A stretch of DNA of 28,095 nucleotides from NCBI GenBank assembly GCA_015039365.1, contig WION01000623.1, positions 1 to 28,095 of the forward strand, read 5' to 3'. Source of the DNA: Amanita rubescens (taxonomy: Eukaryota > Basidiomycota > Agaricomycetes > Agaricales > Amanitaceae). Each line of letters starts with the position of its first letter. Position 1 is the first letter of the stretch. Position numbers and translations under genes: made by a program. The notes beneath the pieces were generated by a model. That model ran no database searches and had not been told where the DNA came from. It was given only the letters and a program-made list of their open reading frames with translations. Of the stretch, positions 10,069 through 20,564 are shown piece by piece.

Positions 10069-11629
10069 ATGCGTCATCTCGCAGGAATTCTTGGTCTTTC
10101 TCTGCTAGTATTGACAATCGGTCGTCGAGTCAGTGCCGTAGAGTTCCAACCTCCCACCTTCCGGTCCAACAAAGCCGTAGGCTCGGACGGGTCAAAAGTC
10201 ATTCGTGGCTTGCTCGTTGTGCGACAGTCGTGCTATCCGGGTTATGGTTATTGCTCGGCTACTGGGGTGTGTTGCCCTGTGGGTGGCCAATGTTGTTCAG
10301 ATCGTGAGTCGCGCGTTTTTAACGGTCGATGGTGACTGACGAGTATTTCAAAGGGCATTGCTGTCCAGCTGGTCAATGGTGTAGTGCGCCTGGACGTAAG
10401 TATACTGTGGCACCGTGGCTGATCCATATCTTGACTGTTACTGTATAGACTGTTGCTATGACAACGAAAACAGTTGTCAAGGTATTTATTGCTGCAGTAA
10501 AGGAGAAGAATGTTGCCGTGGTGTGTACTCTTAGCTATTGTCGTGCTGTTCGCGGATGAACCTTTTGATTATTAGATGGAGGATGTTGTTCCTCTGGGTG
10601 AGAATCGGGGTTTTTATTCTTATTAAAATCATTATTGATAACTTATGCCTTGGTAGCTGGTACTGCGCGGTGGCATCGAATGGCCGGATTGGCTGCTGTC
10701 CTAATGGGCAAATTTGTACTGGTTCTGTTGGTGGTGGCGGGAGTGGAGGTAATGGAGGTGGCGGAGGTAATAATGGAGGTGGTGGTAACGGAGGCGGAGG
10801 TGCTCCCACCACTACGTCGTACACGCCCACTACTACAACCTCATCCACCGAAGTGAACACACCTACCAGTGAGTTTGCCGCATTGTCCGGTTGTTATATT
10901 CCTGCTGATCGCGTCGGGACAGCGACACCAACGGCCTCTTCGCCAAACTTTTCCATACAACCTACACCCACCGCTGAACCTGGTTACGCTAATATCGTCA
11001 TTACCGAAAGCGACACGCAAATTACGTGGAGCAGCGGATGGTTAGTTCAAGCTTCTATATGCAACTCGACGCAGCAGTCCAAAATAACTGTGACCGCAGA
11101 TGAGTGGTTCACGTTCATCACGCCACCTTATTCCAGTAAGAGAATATGCGCTATCTAGCTTGGAGTTCTGTAGCTAACTTGATCTAGGCCAATACGCTTA
11201 CCTCGACGTCGCAGTTTTCAGCGTCTCATTCACGGTCTATATCAATGGTGTGCAATCGGACACTAATCTTGGCGACTTGTCGAACAACTGCACATACAAT
11301 TCATTGGGCCCTCTGCACACTAGCGCGTTGTCTAATAATATCACCGTCTACATCAATGGCCCTGCGTTGTCAGGCAGGGATCTTCAATCATCCGACAGCA
11401 ATTGGTCATTCCAGTTCAACCAGTTTATGTACGTGCTACAAGTTATCTTTTTGTGATAGCTTACTAATATTTCCTTTTTGCTAGTATTGGACTAGGTACG
11501 ACCCCCGTGAGCGCAAGTACCACTTCGACCCCTACGTGGGCATACAATGCCTCCAAAAAAGATAAACCACAGATGGCTATTTTATGGTCTTTGGCATCCC
11601 TTTTGTTGACAGTATTATTCTGGGCATGA
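10069..11629 (+). CDS. Gene B2: secreted cysteine-rich, GPI-anchor-type surface protein (7 exons, intact)
   Basis: Tandem paralogue of B1. Exons 10069-10303, 10354-10395, 10449-10520, 10576-10597, 10657-11135, 11188-11428 and 11485-11629 give 411 residues in frame. Same layout: signal peptide (with three extra residues, ILGLSLLVL), CC-doublet Cys-rich region, shortened Gly linker (six residues fewer), Thr-rich stretch, shared C-terminal domain and GPI-type hydrophobic tail. All length differences from B1 are multiples of three: +9 in exon 1, -3 in exon 3, -18 in exon 5, -3 in exon 7. All Cys codons of the repeat region are kept while many other residues changed (N to Y, Y to N, Q to E, IV to IG and others). 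This contrasts with the frameshifted GT61 copy in the same unit and argues that B2 is still functional. Confidence 0.8.
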
Positions 11630-11823
11630 GCTCGAGGCTATCTTATCGTCCTATTTTCAGGACATTTTCGGTGGCTAAAAAACTTGTGCATGTGTACCTT
11701 TCAGTATATATACCCTTTAGGAAACACTTATTGGCTCAGTACTCTAAGATTTTAGGTGCTGAGTGACAAACGTAATGCGGGGCGTGCTGTAGATTAGCTG
11801 TTCAACCATCTTAACGTTGCAGG

Positions 11824-12446
11824 GGAAGAAGATGTTGGTCGATCTTCCTCTGCGCCAAGCAACACAACGCAACAGATCGGGGGAACTACAACCGTCCCTG
11901 TGCGGTATGCCCTCAGTGTTTGCAAGGGATCCAGGACGAAGCGATTGGCGTATTTGTGTTCGGTGGAGACAAACTCAAATGCTCTCGAGTAGGATGGACT
12001 CCAAGCTTCCTGGCCGTTGGTCCTTTCTGTAGCACCTATTCACCTTTGACGGCGGCAGAAACAGCTCAGTGCGGCACCATTCGAACAAGGGAGCATCCTT
12101 TTACCATCCTTTTACCAACTTTGCCTTATGGGTGCCAATTCTTCAGATAGACGGCCAGTGCTGGAACAATCGTTTCCGTGTTTACGATGTAGATTGTGTC
12201 GTTGGCGGTTTCTTGGTGCGCTTGATTCTGCGCGTCGAGCTGGTGGGATGGCTTGAGTAGGCGAGGCGCATCACAATCGTGATACTAGATGTTTTACTTA
12301 AAGTTGGGCTCTGGAAGAATTGGAATCGTAAATTGGCTTGTAATTTCATAGCTACACCAGACGAAATACCCTGGCAACAACTGCCGTCACTGGCAACCTA
12401 CTGCGCCTTCTGCTCTGAAGTTAGCCTTGTACAGTCTTCGGCAGTG
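11824..12446. other. Unique sequence after the tandem array, no gene recognised
   Basis: About 620 bp between unit 2 and the F-box gene. One plus-strand frame is open from about 11826 to 12149 (contains RPCAVCPQCLQGIQDEAIG). Another, in phase with the orphan exon at 6324-6369, reads EEDVGRSSSAPSNTTQQ and stops at 11988. I recognise neither. This may be the 3' part of a gene broken by the duplication. Confidence 0.3.
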
Positions 12447-14281
12447 TCAGCACTCACAAAAGATGAGGTTGCCACAACAACCAGCCCACCACCACTCACG
12501 TCCATGCTCCCCATACCATAGTAACTTGGGTTCCCCGCGCACAATACGCCCAGCTAGGTCATGGATCAGAGGATCCTGTGACTGACGGCAATGTTTAACA
12601 CATGCTTTGAACGCTATCGGATCGGTGACCACAAGTGTCAATGAGCTCGGCAAACGAGCGATAATTGGCAATGTCTCGGCCTATAAGAACATTCTTAGTA
12701 CCACCAGAAACCTCATTCCGGCGATTGTTCACTCACGATCTCCAGTGACATTGTATCGCTCAAGAAAGGACTGAGCTCCTGAAACGGCCAAGGCACGAGC
12801 AAGAGTTGGTTGAGTTTCGTGCACTGCTGCAACAAAAGTTCATTCTGAACGCGTCGTAGACAGCGAAAGAGGCCCCCAGAAGTGGTGCCGAAATATTTCA
12901 AGCTTTCAGAATGTCGAGCCATAATTCCTAGTATCGTCGTCCCAGTGGCCTCTCCGTAACAATTGTGGATAAAAAGACTGATAATGTGCGGATGGCCACT
13001 GAGATAGTCAAGCAAATTATTATGAATAAGTGAGGCTTGGATGAATGGCGGGAATATACGCTCGGAATGCAATACCGGAAGTATTTGATCGTAGTATGCG
13101 TAAAAATTGATGGAGTTCAAGAAGCGTATATGAGGGACAATGGCCTGGACATCGGAGAAACTATCTGATATGCTGAGGTGTTCCAGCTTCAAAGGACTAC
13201 AGGCAGGTACATGGCCAAAGATCGCAGAGCAGCTCACTTGCGCGTGTTTGTTTAGAAATAGTTCGAGGTGAGTAAGATTAAGATTCGCTCCTATAACTTT
13301 TCCCAAATCATTAAGATTGGGCCGACTGCGATACCAGAAGCCAACCCGTCTGGCAATTTCAATCCTCAGCTGGTGTAAATTGTGTAATTTGGAGAGGCAT
13401 TTGAAGATGTAGCTCAGATCTTGGCCGTCGTCGAGCAGAAGCACCAGCTCGGACAGCTGTTGAAATTCTAGGAGCAGCTTGACTGTATTAGACGTTATCC
13501 AATTCGGTGCATCCCAATCCGCTTTCCATCTGTGAGATCGTCAGTTTAGTCTCAGAATCATCACAGCCAACTCACATGACGCGACGAACACGAGGCATAT
13601 TGAGTACCGAAGCGTGTGACAGGCGATATCTTGTAAACAAGCGGGCAACTGAATCGTGTATGCCCAAAACAAATAAATGCGGGGCGCAAAGGATCACAAG
13701 AAGATATGCCAATGGAATAAACGTAGAATTCCAGAAGATTCCAAGAACCTTTGACACACGGAAATTGCGCATTTGCCTGAAGGACACGAATAGCGGTTTG
13801 CCGTATCTCCATTTCCAACTGCCCATCACAAGCGTGGTTGTAGCTTCCAGATGACCGTTTAGGTTGGTAGAGAGTATAGCATGGAGTTGGAGTATATTGG
13901 ACAAGTAAAATAAGCGACGGTAAGTACATTAAGCAATTATGGAGTTTTGCTGATGTAGGGTTGTTGCCATTGCCGAATAAGCGGACACGGGATAAGACTC
14001 TGCATCGCGCAGCTTGGTCAAAGCTTCTGCAAACCAGACGAAGGGATTTCAGCTCTTCAAAAGTTGTATCAGGGTCCCTTGTGAACTGCAACCCAATTCA
14101 GAAAAGACTGATAAGAGTGGGTTATATGGAGTAAACGTGCGTGCGCGAAAATCCGGTCTAGCAACTCGAATGGAAGTTCGGCCAAGGGAGGCTGCAGTAG
14201 ATTCAACGAGGTAGCGCGCTTATCACTACGCCGAAGTCTCATGGCTATGAAAGAGCTGGATGTCTCGGATTTTTGTCTCAT
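12447..14281 (-). CDS. F-box/LRR-type protein with apparent frameshifts
   Basis: Agaricomycete F-box protein, the presumed substrate receptor of an SCF ubiquitin ligase. Exon 1 (14281-14137) encodes the F-box (PLAELPFELLDRIFAHA). Exon 2 (14085-13576) has EELKSLRLVCRSFDQAA. Exon 3 (13529-12737) reads WKADWDAPNWI then leucine-rich segments (LLLEFQQLSELVLLLDD, LHNLHQLRIEIA, LNLTHLELFL, PLKLEHLSISDSF). Exon 4 (12680-12447) ends GCCGNLIFCEC. Introns of 51, 46 and 56 bp have good sites. Two problems remain. Exon 2 needs one base fewer in a GGG run near 14072 to continue in frame from exon 1 (then HKDPDTTFEEL), and the frame used at the start of exon 2 differs from the one needed at its end (VLNMPRVRRV), with no convincing intron between. 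Either a decayed gene or sequence errors. Confidence 0.7.
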
Positions 14282-14594
14282 ATGGATCTGAGGCTCCGCC
14301 CATACTAGCTTCTATATATATACCGCCATAATGATGATTGGCTCAGCACCTTAACGTTAGATATTCGCTTCCTGCACGATTTCTTACTACTTACATTGAA
14401 CGTTAACAGTCCTATGGATCACCCAGCCTTTCAAATTCAATGAACCTTTGAAGAGATGATTACCAATTATGAACACGTAAGGAGACATGTGACCGCGACT
14501 TGCACTAATTTTCAACCACCACACGTGACACGGCGCACGCGACGCGACGCCGCCGACGCGTCACGATCTTTTGTCTTTTGTCTTGCGTCTTATC
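14282..14594. promoter_or_regulatory. Divergent intergenic region between F-box and 2OG genes
   Basis: A 313-bp gap between two divergent start codons, with a TATATATATA run at 14313-14322 and two AACGTTA motifs near 14353 and 14399. No coding potential noted. Confidence 0.4.
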
Positions 14595-17500
14595 ATGATC
14601 TCAAGCACGAACGAGCGAAGTCTTCTAGAGCTCTCCTCTGAAGAGGGTGATGGCTCCCAACCGGATACAGAGCCGCAATCTGATGAATCGAGAACAGAGC
14701 ATATATGTGTACGTACAGCTCTGTTAAGAAGTAAAATATAATACCACATTTCGCAGGAGGATCTCGAATCGGCATTAGCAGAAGACAAACTGGAGGTGCC
14801 GGGCTCATACGCATATTCGTCTCTTTTGCCTTTTGCGCCTTACCCTTGCCTGAACATCGAGGGCCTTGGGCGTATTGGATTACCCCTGACTGAAGTTGAC
14901 GCGAAAAGAGTAATAGCATGCGCGTCTCAGGCGCCCTATGGTCAAGGTGACCAGACTATCATTAACAAAGAAGTACGGGATACTTGGGAAATTGATCCGG
15001 GACACGTCAAATTCGAAAATCCGAACTGGCCTACCTATATACGGGACCTAGCCGTTACGACGGTGTGCTCCAGCCTCGGCTTGAAAAATTATGATACTCC
15101 GCCGCAGTGCGAGTTTTACAAGCTTTTAGTTTACGAGACTGGTTCGTGGTGAGACGATTTTTTTCCCTAATAATGTATTAGCTGATATCCACGTAGTTTT
15201 CTTCCACATAGAGTCTGTTTCAACTCTTATGTTTCCCAAATTCCTTTTTCTGACGAGGTTCAAATAGTACTCAAAAGGCGGATGGCATGTTCGCGACCAT
15301 GATCATTCTCCTACCTTCCCAATACACCGGTGGCGCGGTTCACCTTGCCCATGCATTGAAATCACAGGTTATTGATTTCTCTGCATCCTCTTTGGCAAAT
15401 ACTGCTGTCCTTGCTTGGTACACCGACGTATTACATGAAGTGACGCTGTAACAACGAAAGTGGAGGTGCAGTGTGCAACCTCCGACGTTCCGATGCGGCC
15501 GTGCGAGTTCGGCAGCACCAAAGGGTGCTCGTCCACTTCGGTCGCACTCGTCGGGGCTCGGAAAGATCAACTCAAGTGAGGGGAAGTAAACTTGTATATC
15601 AAACTAACTACGACAATATATGTACTGTAGACCTCGTGTAAGCTACGTGTGTCCGACCCGAAACGGAACTGTCGGAATGTGTCGGAATGTGTCGGAATGT
15701 GTCGGAACTGGCGGACGGTGGGGGAGACGTTCAGAATGCTGCGGAACGTGCTGCACAATGTAAACGGATTCCATCCGTTACAACGCCAATCACTTCAGGG
15801 TACCGATTTGCGCTTTCCTATAACCTTATTAATACATCACCACGCATGGCGCTACCCAAAGCTCCAACTGATGATGGACCATGTGCAGAACTCAGACGAG
15901 TACTGCGTAATTGGGAGAAGGGAAGATACGTGGAACCGGATGAATGTAATTACATTGCATATCTCCTGCAACACAAATATAGCGAGGCGGATTTCAAACA
16001 CGGGGAAGCCTGCCTGAAGGGAGAGGACGACGAAAGAGTTGCGCTTGTCCGTGCGGCCGCAGAAGGGCTAGGCTTTGTGATTCTCCTCGCAAACATGAAG
16101 TATCATGTTTCAGATTATGATTCAGACGATTATGGTTCTGGCTGGTCAAAGCGTCGGCGTGGATGCGCTTCCCACGACGACCTCCGAGTCGACGGGGAGG
16201 TAGACATTAGCCTCTCGAAGATATTTGACTTGGATGGGAATGTTGTGCTTAACGGTAGTTCCTACCAGTCTATTCGGGTCAGTGAAGATTGCTTTCTTCC
16301 GAAACATGCTCTCGATGGCGAGAATCCTGATAACACGGAGGAGAGTGGCTACACTGGTAACGAGGGAGCCACAATTGATTACTGTACGTGGCCTACCCCT
16401 ATGAACATTATTCACAATACTTACCTGCGCGTAGGGTACTATCGTTCCGTCTTCGTACTAATGTTCTCAGATCAACTCCCTGATATTCTGATGCAGAAGG
16501 GGGGAATAGGATACGTGATAAGTTTATTTAAGGAGTCAATTTCTGCGGAATCACCTACGGAAAAAGATAAGCTTATGGCGAAGGACATCATTAGCAACCT
16601 TCACAATGCAGGCAGCGACAAGATCTCGGCTGTGAAGACCATGCTTGATTATGCTTACAAATGGAACGATTTTGCAATGTGGCAAGATCTACTTAAAAGT
16701 TACAATTTGCAGGTACAGGGCGAAGATGGGCTTGTTCGGGCGTGGCGCGTCTTCAAATTTGACAAAACTCGCACAAGGTATACTTCCAGAGTTTGATGTT
16801 TTATTCTTACTCACATCATTAATATATAGCATCGAGGACCTGTTGCGTCAAAAACGCTTCCCCGATGGACTCGCATTTATCAACGCTATTTGTCAGGCTG
16901 CATCAGAGTCTGACGAGCAGGATGCAATTCAAGAATGGTGCTTAAATGAGACCGCGGTCGCCCTGACATCCTATGTTACTGCCAATGTTAACGACGTACC
17001 ACTGTTTATCTCCATGGTCTGTGAAAATGGGATTCAAAGCATCCGACAAATGTATGTTGCCTATTGAACATTTTCAAAACCGGACTGTCGCTAATGTGCT
17101 TGTTCAGACCCATCGAAAAAATTATTTATGAAAATGCCTTCGTTTTCTTAACTGCGCTTGTCAGGGACCTTCATCTGAACCAGGCTGTCGTTCTAGAGAA
17201 AACTGTAGCCCAGTGCGCAGGGAACGACGATCCAGAATCTGAGGCAGCTCGTATGTTGCAGGAGTTTGTTAGGAACTGCCTTGACTGCGCCGGAAAACAA
17301 TTGAATGTGGCGGTATCAGGACCATCAACCACTAGCTGGAACTCCTCGCACTATCCCGGTGTTAATGGACAAACGGTGGCTCGTATGGTCAATTTTATCG
17401 AGTTATGCCTTTTTACTCGTCAGATCGATACGTGCCGCTCTTTTCTTGACCGAATATGGAACGTGTCAGGTGAACTGGTCAACAAGTTCAGTACAATCTA

Positions 17501-18155
17501 TACACCTCTCGTTCCCGAGCTCTGCAAACTCCTACAAAAGACAAACAACGATGTCTGCGCTCCGCCTTTCATCTATTTTTTCCGTCTGGTGATTTCCCAC
17601 TGCCTATGTCACTTGCTTGGTGCAAAGGGCCAACATATACAACTAGCACGCAAAATTGGTTGCGGTTGCGGTGACTGTCAGGAACTAGATTGCTTTATGG
17701 CCGGAAAGGGGTCACATCATACCTTCTGTTTCGCCCAAAAGAGAAGAAGTCACTTGGAGTATCAGATGAATAGCGCTCGAGACCTTGTGACACACGAAAC
17801 TATACGTCGTGGAAGCCCTCATAGTCTAGTAGTCACGAAAACCCCCGCGACCGTTGCTGCGAGTACTTGGGGCTACCGGCTTCAAATCATTAACAGCATG
17901 TTTAGCGCGATTGGCGCGAAAAATGTTGAGAAGATTATGGGGAATCGATATGTCGACGTTTGCAAGGCCGTGAAGGGTGAAGCTGCATTCCTCTTGGACA
18001 AGCCGGTAGTTCAGCGTCAGCAGCAGCAGAATGTGCCTGGCCCTGCATCAACGTCAACCACGTCAACCGCCAACAAGACAACCAACAAGACAACTTCAGT
18101 AATAGGGGGGAAAAGGAAACTTGCATCCAAGGTCATTGATCTTTCTGAGGACTGA
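14595..18155 (+). CDS. Large 2OG-Fe(II) dioxygenase-like protein, coding exon interrupted by an insertion
   Basis: Large basidiomycete protein with an N-terminal prolyl-4-hydroxylase-like domain. Exon 1 is 14595-14708 (MISSTNERSLLEL, acidic), exon 2 14757 to about 15149 (YGQGDQTIINKEVRDTWEID, VKFENPNW, CEFYKLLVYETGS), then a short piece with FLPHR near 15196-15210 and a long exon from about 15276 (ADGMFATMIILLPSQYTGG, AVLAWYTDVLHEV). At 15446 a 336-bp insertion separates LHEVT from PITSGYRFALSYNL (resuming 15783). Later introns 16384-16434, 16778-16829 and 17052-17108 are in phase, and the last exon ends ASKVIDLSED. H of FLPHR, H of LHEV and R of SGYR fit the Fe and 2-oxoglutarate ligands, but I could not place the Asp of an HxD motif at the splice junction. 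The C-terminal half has a C-rich patch (IGCGCGDCQELDCF). Unless the insertion is spliced, it ends the frame at a TAA just inside it, so the catalytic and C-terminal parts are uncoupled. Confidence 0.75.
15447..15782. mobile_element. 336-bp TIR element in a coding exon, 4-bp target duplication
   Basis: The sequence begins TGTAAC and ends GTTACA, flanked on both sides by ACGC (15443-15446 and 15783-15786). Removing the element plus one ACGC rejoins the host reading frame exactly (HEV-T-PITSGYR). The right end folds into a near-perfect hairpin (GTAAACGGAT/ATCCGTTAC), and GGAGGT/ACCTCC forms another near 15462-15483. It has no coding capacity of its own and carries a 10-bp minisatellite. A non-autonomous MITE-like or foldback element; family unknown. 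Confidence 0.65.
15671..15708 (+). repeat. 10-bp minisatellite inside the insertion
   Basis: GTCGGAATGT three times in perfect register (15671-15700) followed by a partial fourth copy GTCGGAAC. Confidence 0.85.
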
Positions 18156-18464
18156 CACGTATCTCGTGAAATTTTAACAGTCTACTTATATTCACTGTGG
18201 GAAGTAAATAGCTTGAAAATCAACGACGCAGACGTTGATTTGCTTAAAATCAACAGCCCAGAATATGAATGTTGGGTCTGTGTTTTTCAATGCCCATCCA
18301 ACAGGGATTAAAAATCAAAGTGTAAATTTTGGATACTGATTTTCATTCATGTAATTTTGAAATTCACTCTTATCAAGTCATTGAGAAATATGTGTACTTT
18401 CATTAGTTTACATTGTAATGACTTTGTAACATTTGTAACATGAGGTAATGTACAAAAAATACTA

Positions 18465-18536
18465 CACTAGACAAGATTTGAACTCAGAGCTGCGCTCGAG
18501 AGAGTGACACGCTTTAACCGCTCAGCCACAATAACA
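18465..18536 (-). other. tRNA-like relic (possible SINE head)
   Basis: On the minus strand TGGCTGAGCGGTTAAAGCG (18528-18510) matches a Leu/Ser-type tRNA A box, and GAGTTCAAATC (18485-18475) matches a B box. Acceptor and T stems pair poorly, so this is not a functional tRNA. Confidence 0.4.
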
Positions 18537-18717
18537 GTGATGCATTTGGGCAGCTAATTACTGATGTACCCAAATGCCGTCTCTAGGGCAACTTGTACGT
18601 TGCGCACGCCGGTTTATCGGGCTTCGTCCGGCGTCGAAGTAGTGTGCGCGCTATACTAACAGATCGATTGTCATCTATGTATTATGTCAGCAACAGAGCG
18701 CGCTGTAGCGACAAGTC

Positions 18718-18740
18718 CATTGTTTGGTGACCAAACAATG
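18718..18740. repeat. Perfect 11-bp inverted repeat
   Basis: CATTGTTTGGT, one base, then ACCAAACAATG. A 23-bp palindrome inside the TIR element with no gene next to it. Confidence 0.8.
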
Positions 18741-19348
18741 ACGTTTCTCCAAACTGTCATGCATTCCCCCCCTCCCCGCGTCGCCTCCCAGCTTCCCCAG
18801 ATCGATGCCCTCTCGCGAGTCGCGCCAAGTCTGCATGCCCCAAATTGCTGACGAGGAGGTAAGAGTCGACCATATGCGTGTCAACGAACAACCTCTCAGC
18901 CTTCAAAGTCATCCCTTCACCGTGCGCCGTTGAAACCCATCGCCAGTAGTGACAATCGAATATTCAACGAAAATGAATATGTATTCAATTCACCTTGATC
19001 CTGGGACTAGTGCGCTCTGTTCGGCACTTATCCGAAAACGGCTCACAATCCTTGGAACTTGTCACAAACGCTGCACTGAGTTGGACTAAAGTAAGTCTGC
19101 GCATATATGAAGTTTTCTGCGTTCCTCACACACTTTTGTGTCTCCCCGTGTCGCGACTCGTAGTCTCGACCGCTTTGCCTCACACATCATCCCATTTACA
19201 AGGTGTGGGCCCACACTCGTGCCACACTGATGCGTTCTACTCGCTCACAAATGTACCCAACTGCCGACAGCTACCTGCTTCTCCGACTAACGCTCCCATC
19301 ACGCTTTTACAAACTGAAGGTGCGTCCCACGACTCCTAGGACTCCCCT

Positions 19349-19640
19349 CACTGAGCGCATCTCACCGTTCCGCTCCTCGCACCGCACTCCATGAACCCCC
19401 TCACGACGCTGAGCGTGTCCCGTGCCATTCCGCTCCTCTTGCCATCGTCTCCGCACCCTATGGACCCACACATGACGCTGAGCGCGTCCACGGTCCAGTG
19501 ACATTCCGCTCCTCGCAATAGCATCTCTGCACCCCGTGGACTCGCGCATGACGCTGAGCGCGTCTGGCGTTACTCCACCTCTCATATCCTCGTCTCTTCA
19601 CCCTGTGGATTGCTTCACCGCGCTGAGTGCGCCCTGCATC
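19349..19640 (+). repeat. Degenerate minisatellite, period about 58-77 bp
   Basis: Five diverged copies of ACGCTGAGCGCGTC-like cores near 19351, 19409, 19476, 19553 and 19622, alternating with CATTCCGCTCCTC-like blocks near 19367, 19432 and 19502. ORFs here merely translate the repeat. Confidence 0.6.
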
Positions 19641-20068
19641 ACATCGCATCTCGCATCCTCATTTCTACCCCATTTCCGTAGTTACAAGTGACTGCTCTAG
19701 TTCCGTATGTATAATTCCATACAATAAATGGATTAAACTGTGGTGGCATGGCAAAACATAAGAAATGAAAATGAGCCAACAAGTACTATATTTTTCGGGC
19801 TATCATAAGCTGATTATCATGCCCCAAGCATCCTGATTATCACACCAAGGGTACTGAAATTGGCTGGATTATGAGGAAACCAATACCCAGCTAGGCTTTG
19901 AATAGCAAGTATGCGGACTAACAATTTTTCGTTACTCAATACTTCAGTTTCACACTCTTGAGAAGTCTATTATCATATGATGGTTCCATTGAAAAAAGAA
20001 TCACCACAACGTAATTTTCGGCCTCTGCGGCATTTGTTTTTCACACTTTTTACTTCCCACAGTGTATT

Positions 20069-20564
20069 TAGCTCTAACTGTATTTATTCCGTAAATAGCT
20101 ATGTAATAATTTCGACATGTCCTGGGCAAAAAACTATTCAACGTGCACGAAGGATTCAAAGGAGCTAAAGATGCCTAGAAGTATCGCTCATTTGTAATTG
20201 TGGGACCGCGGTGCGGTGTGCTTATATTGATATCTCGTTAGGGTTCTTCCGGATCCCTATCCTAGCTTAGTACGACAAGTTCGAGATGTACAATGTCGTA
20301 TTTGCGGAATCGCGGATGTTGAGCTCGAAAAAATATGACCTTCCTCAGGCTCTTCCTTCAATGCGCGTTACATTGTTATGATATCGCGCGGCGCGCCCAG
20401 CATAAGATTGTGCCTCAACTTTAGATCCCGGTACTATGCGGGGTCACTGGATTGTAGATTATAGAGTCCATGTTTGCGTACAGTAACGCTATCTTCCGTA
20501 AACCCAATATCGGTACGTAGACGCGTCAAAAATGCAGGAATCCTGAAGGTCATGGACAATCTCA
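20069..20564. other. Intergenic, nothing recognised
   Basis: About 500 bp between the TIR element and the 3' end of the phosphatase-family gene. Only short ORFs; no domain, repeat or RNA gene identified. Confidence 0.5.

Larger units (their letters stand above)
6475..11823 (+). repeat. Tandem segmental duplication, unit 2
   Basis: Second copy of the 1031-6474 segment. It starts at ACACCC (6475) directly after GTTGCAGG of unit 1 and ends with the same GTTGCAGG at 11823, after which unique sequence begins. Compared with unit 1 it has lost about 130 bp near 11748 (corresponding to roughly 6270-6410) and carries small indels in its GT61 copy. The B copies differ only by in-frame length changes. 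Confidence 0.9.
18193..20064. mobile_element. 1.87-kb TIR-bounded element with TATT target duplication, no transposase seen
   Basis: The left end CACTGTGGGAAGTAAA (18193-18208) is matched exactly by the inverted right end (20049-20064). The next 16 bases also match imperfectly, about 11 of 16, giving a TIR of about 32 bp. TATT flanks both sides (18189-18192 and 20065-20068). The interior has only short ORFs, none recognisable as a transposase, plus a tRNA-like relic, a 23-bp palindrome and a degenerate minisatellite. This looks like a non-autonomous DNA transposon that has itself collected insertions. Confidence 0.6.

Noticed and set aside
15671..15708. Possible CRISPR-like array
   Set aside because: The unit is 10 bp with no spacers and the host is a eukaryote; a simple minisatellite.
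19307..19649. Minus-strand ORFs with repeated RHVWVHRVRR-like and EERNGTG-like segments
   Set aside because: They translate the degenerate minisatellite in two overlapping frames, with no start context, splice sites or family.
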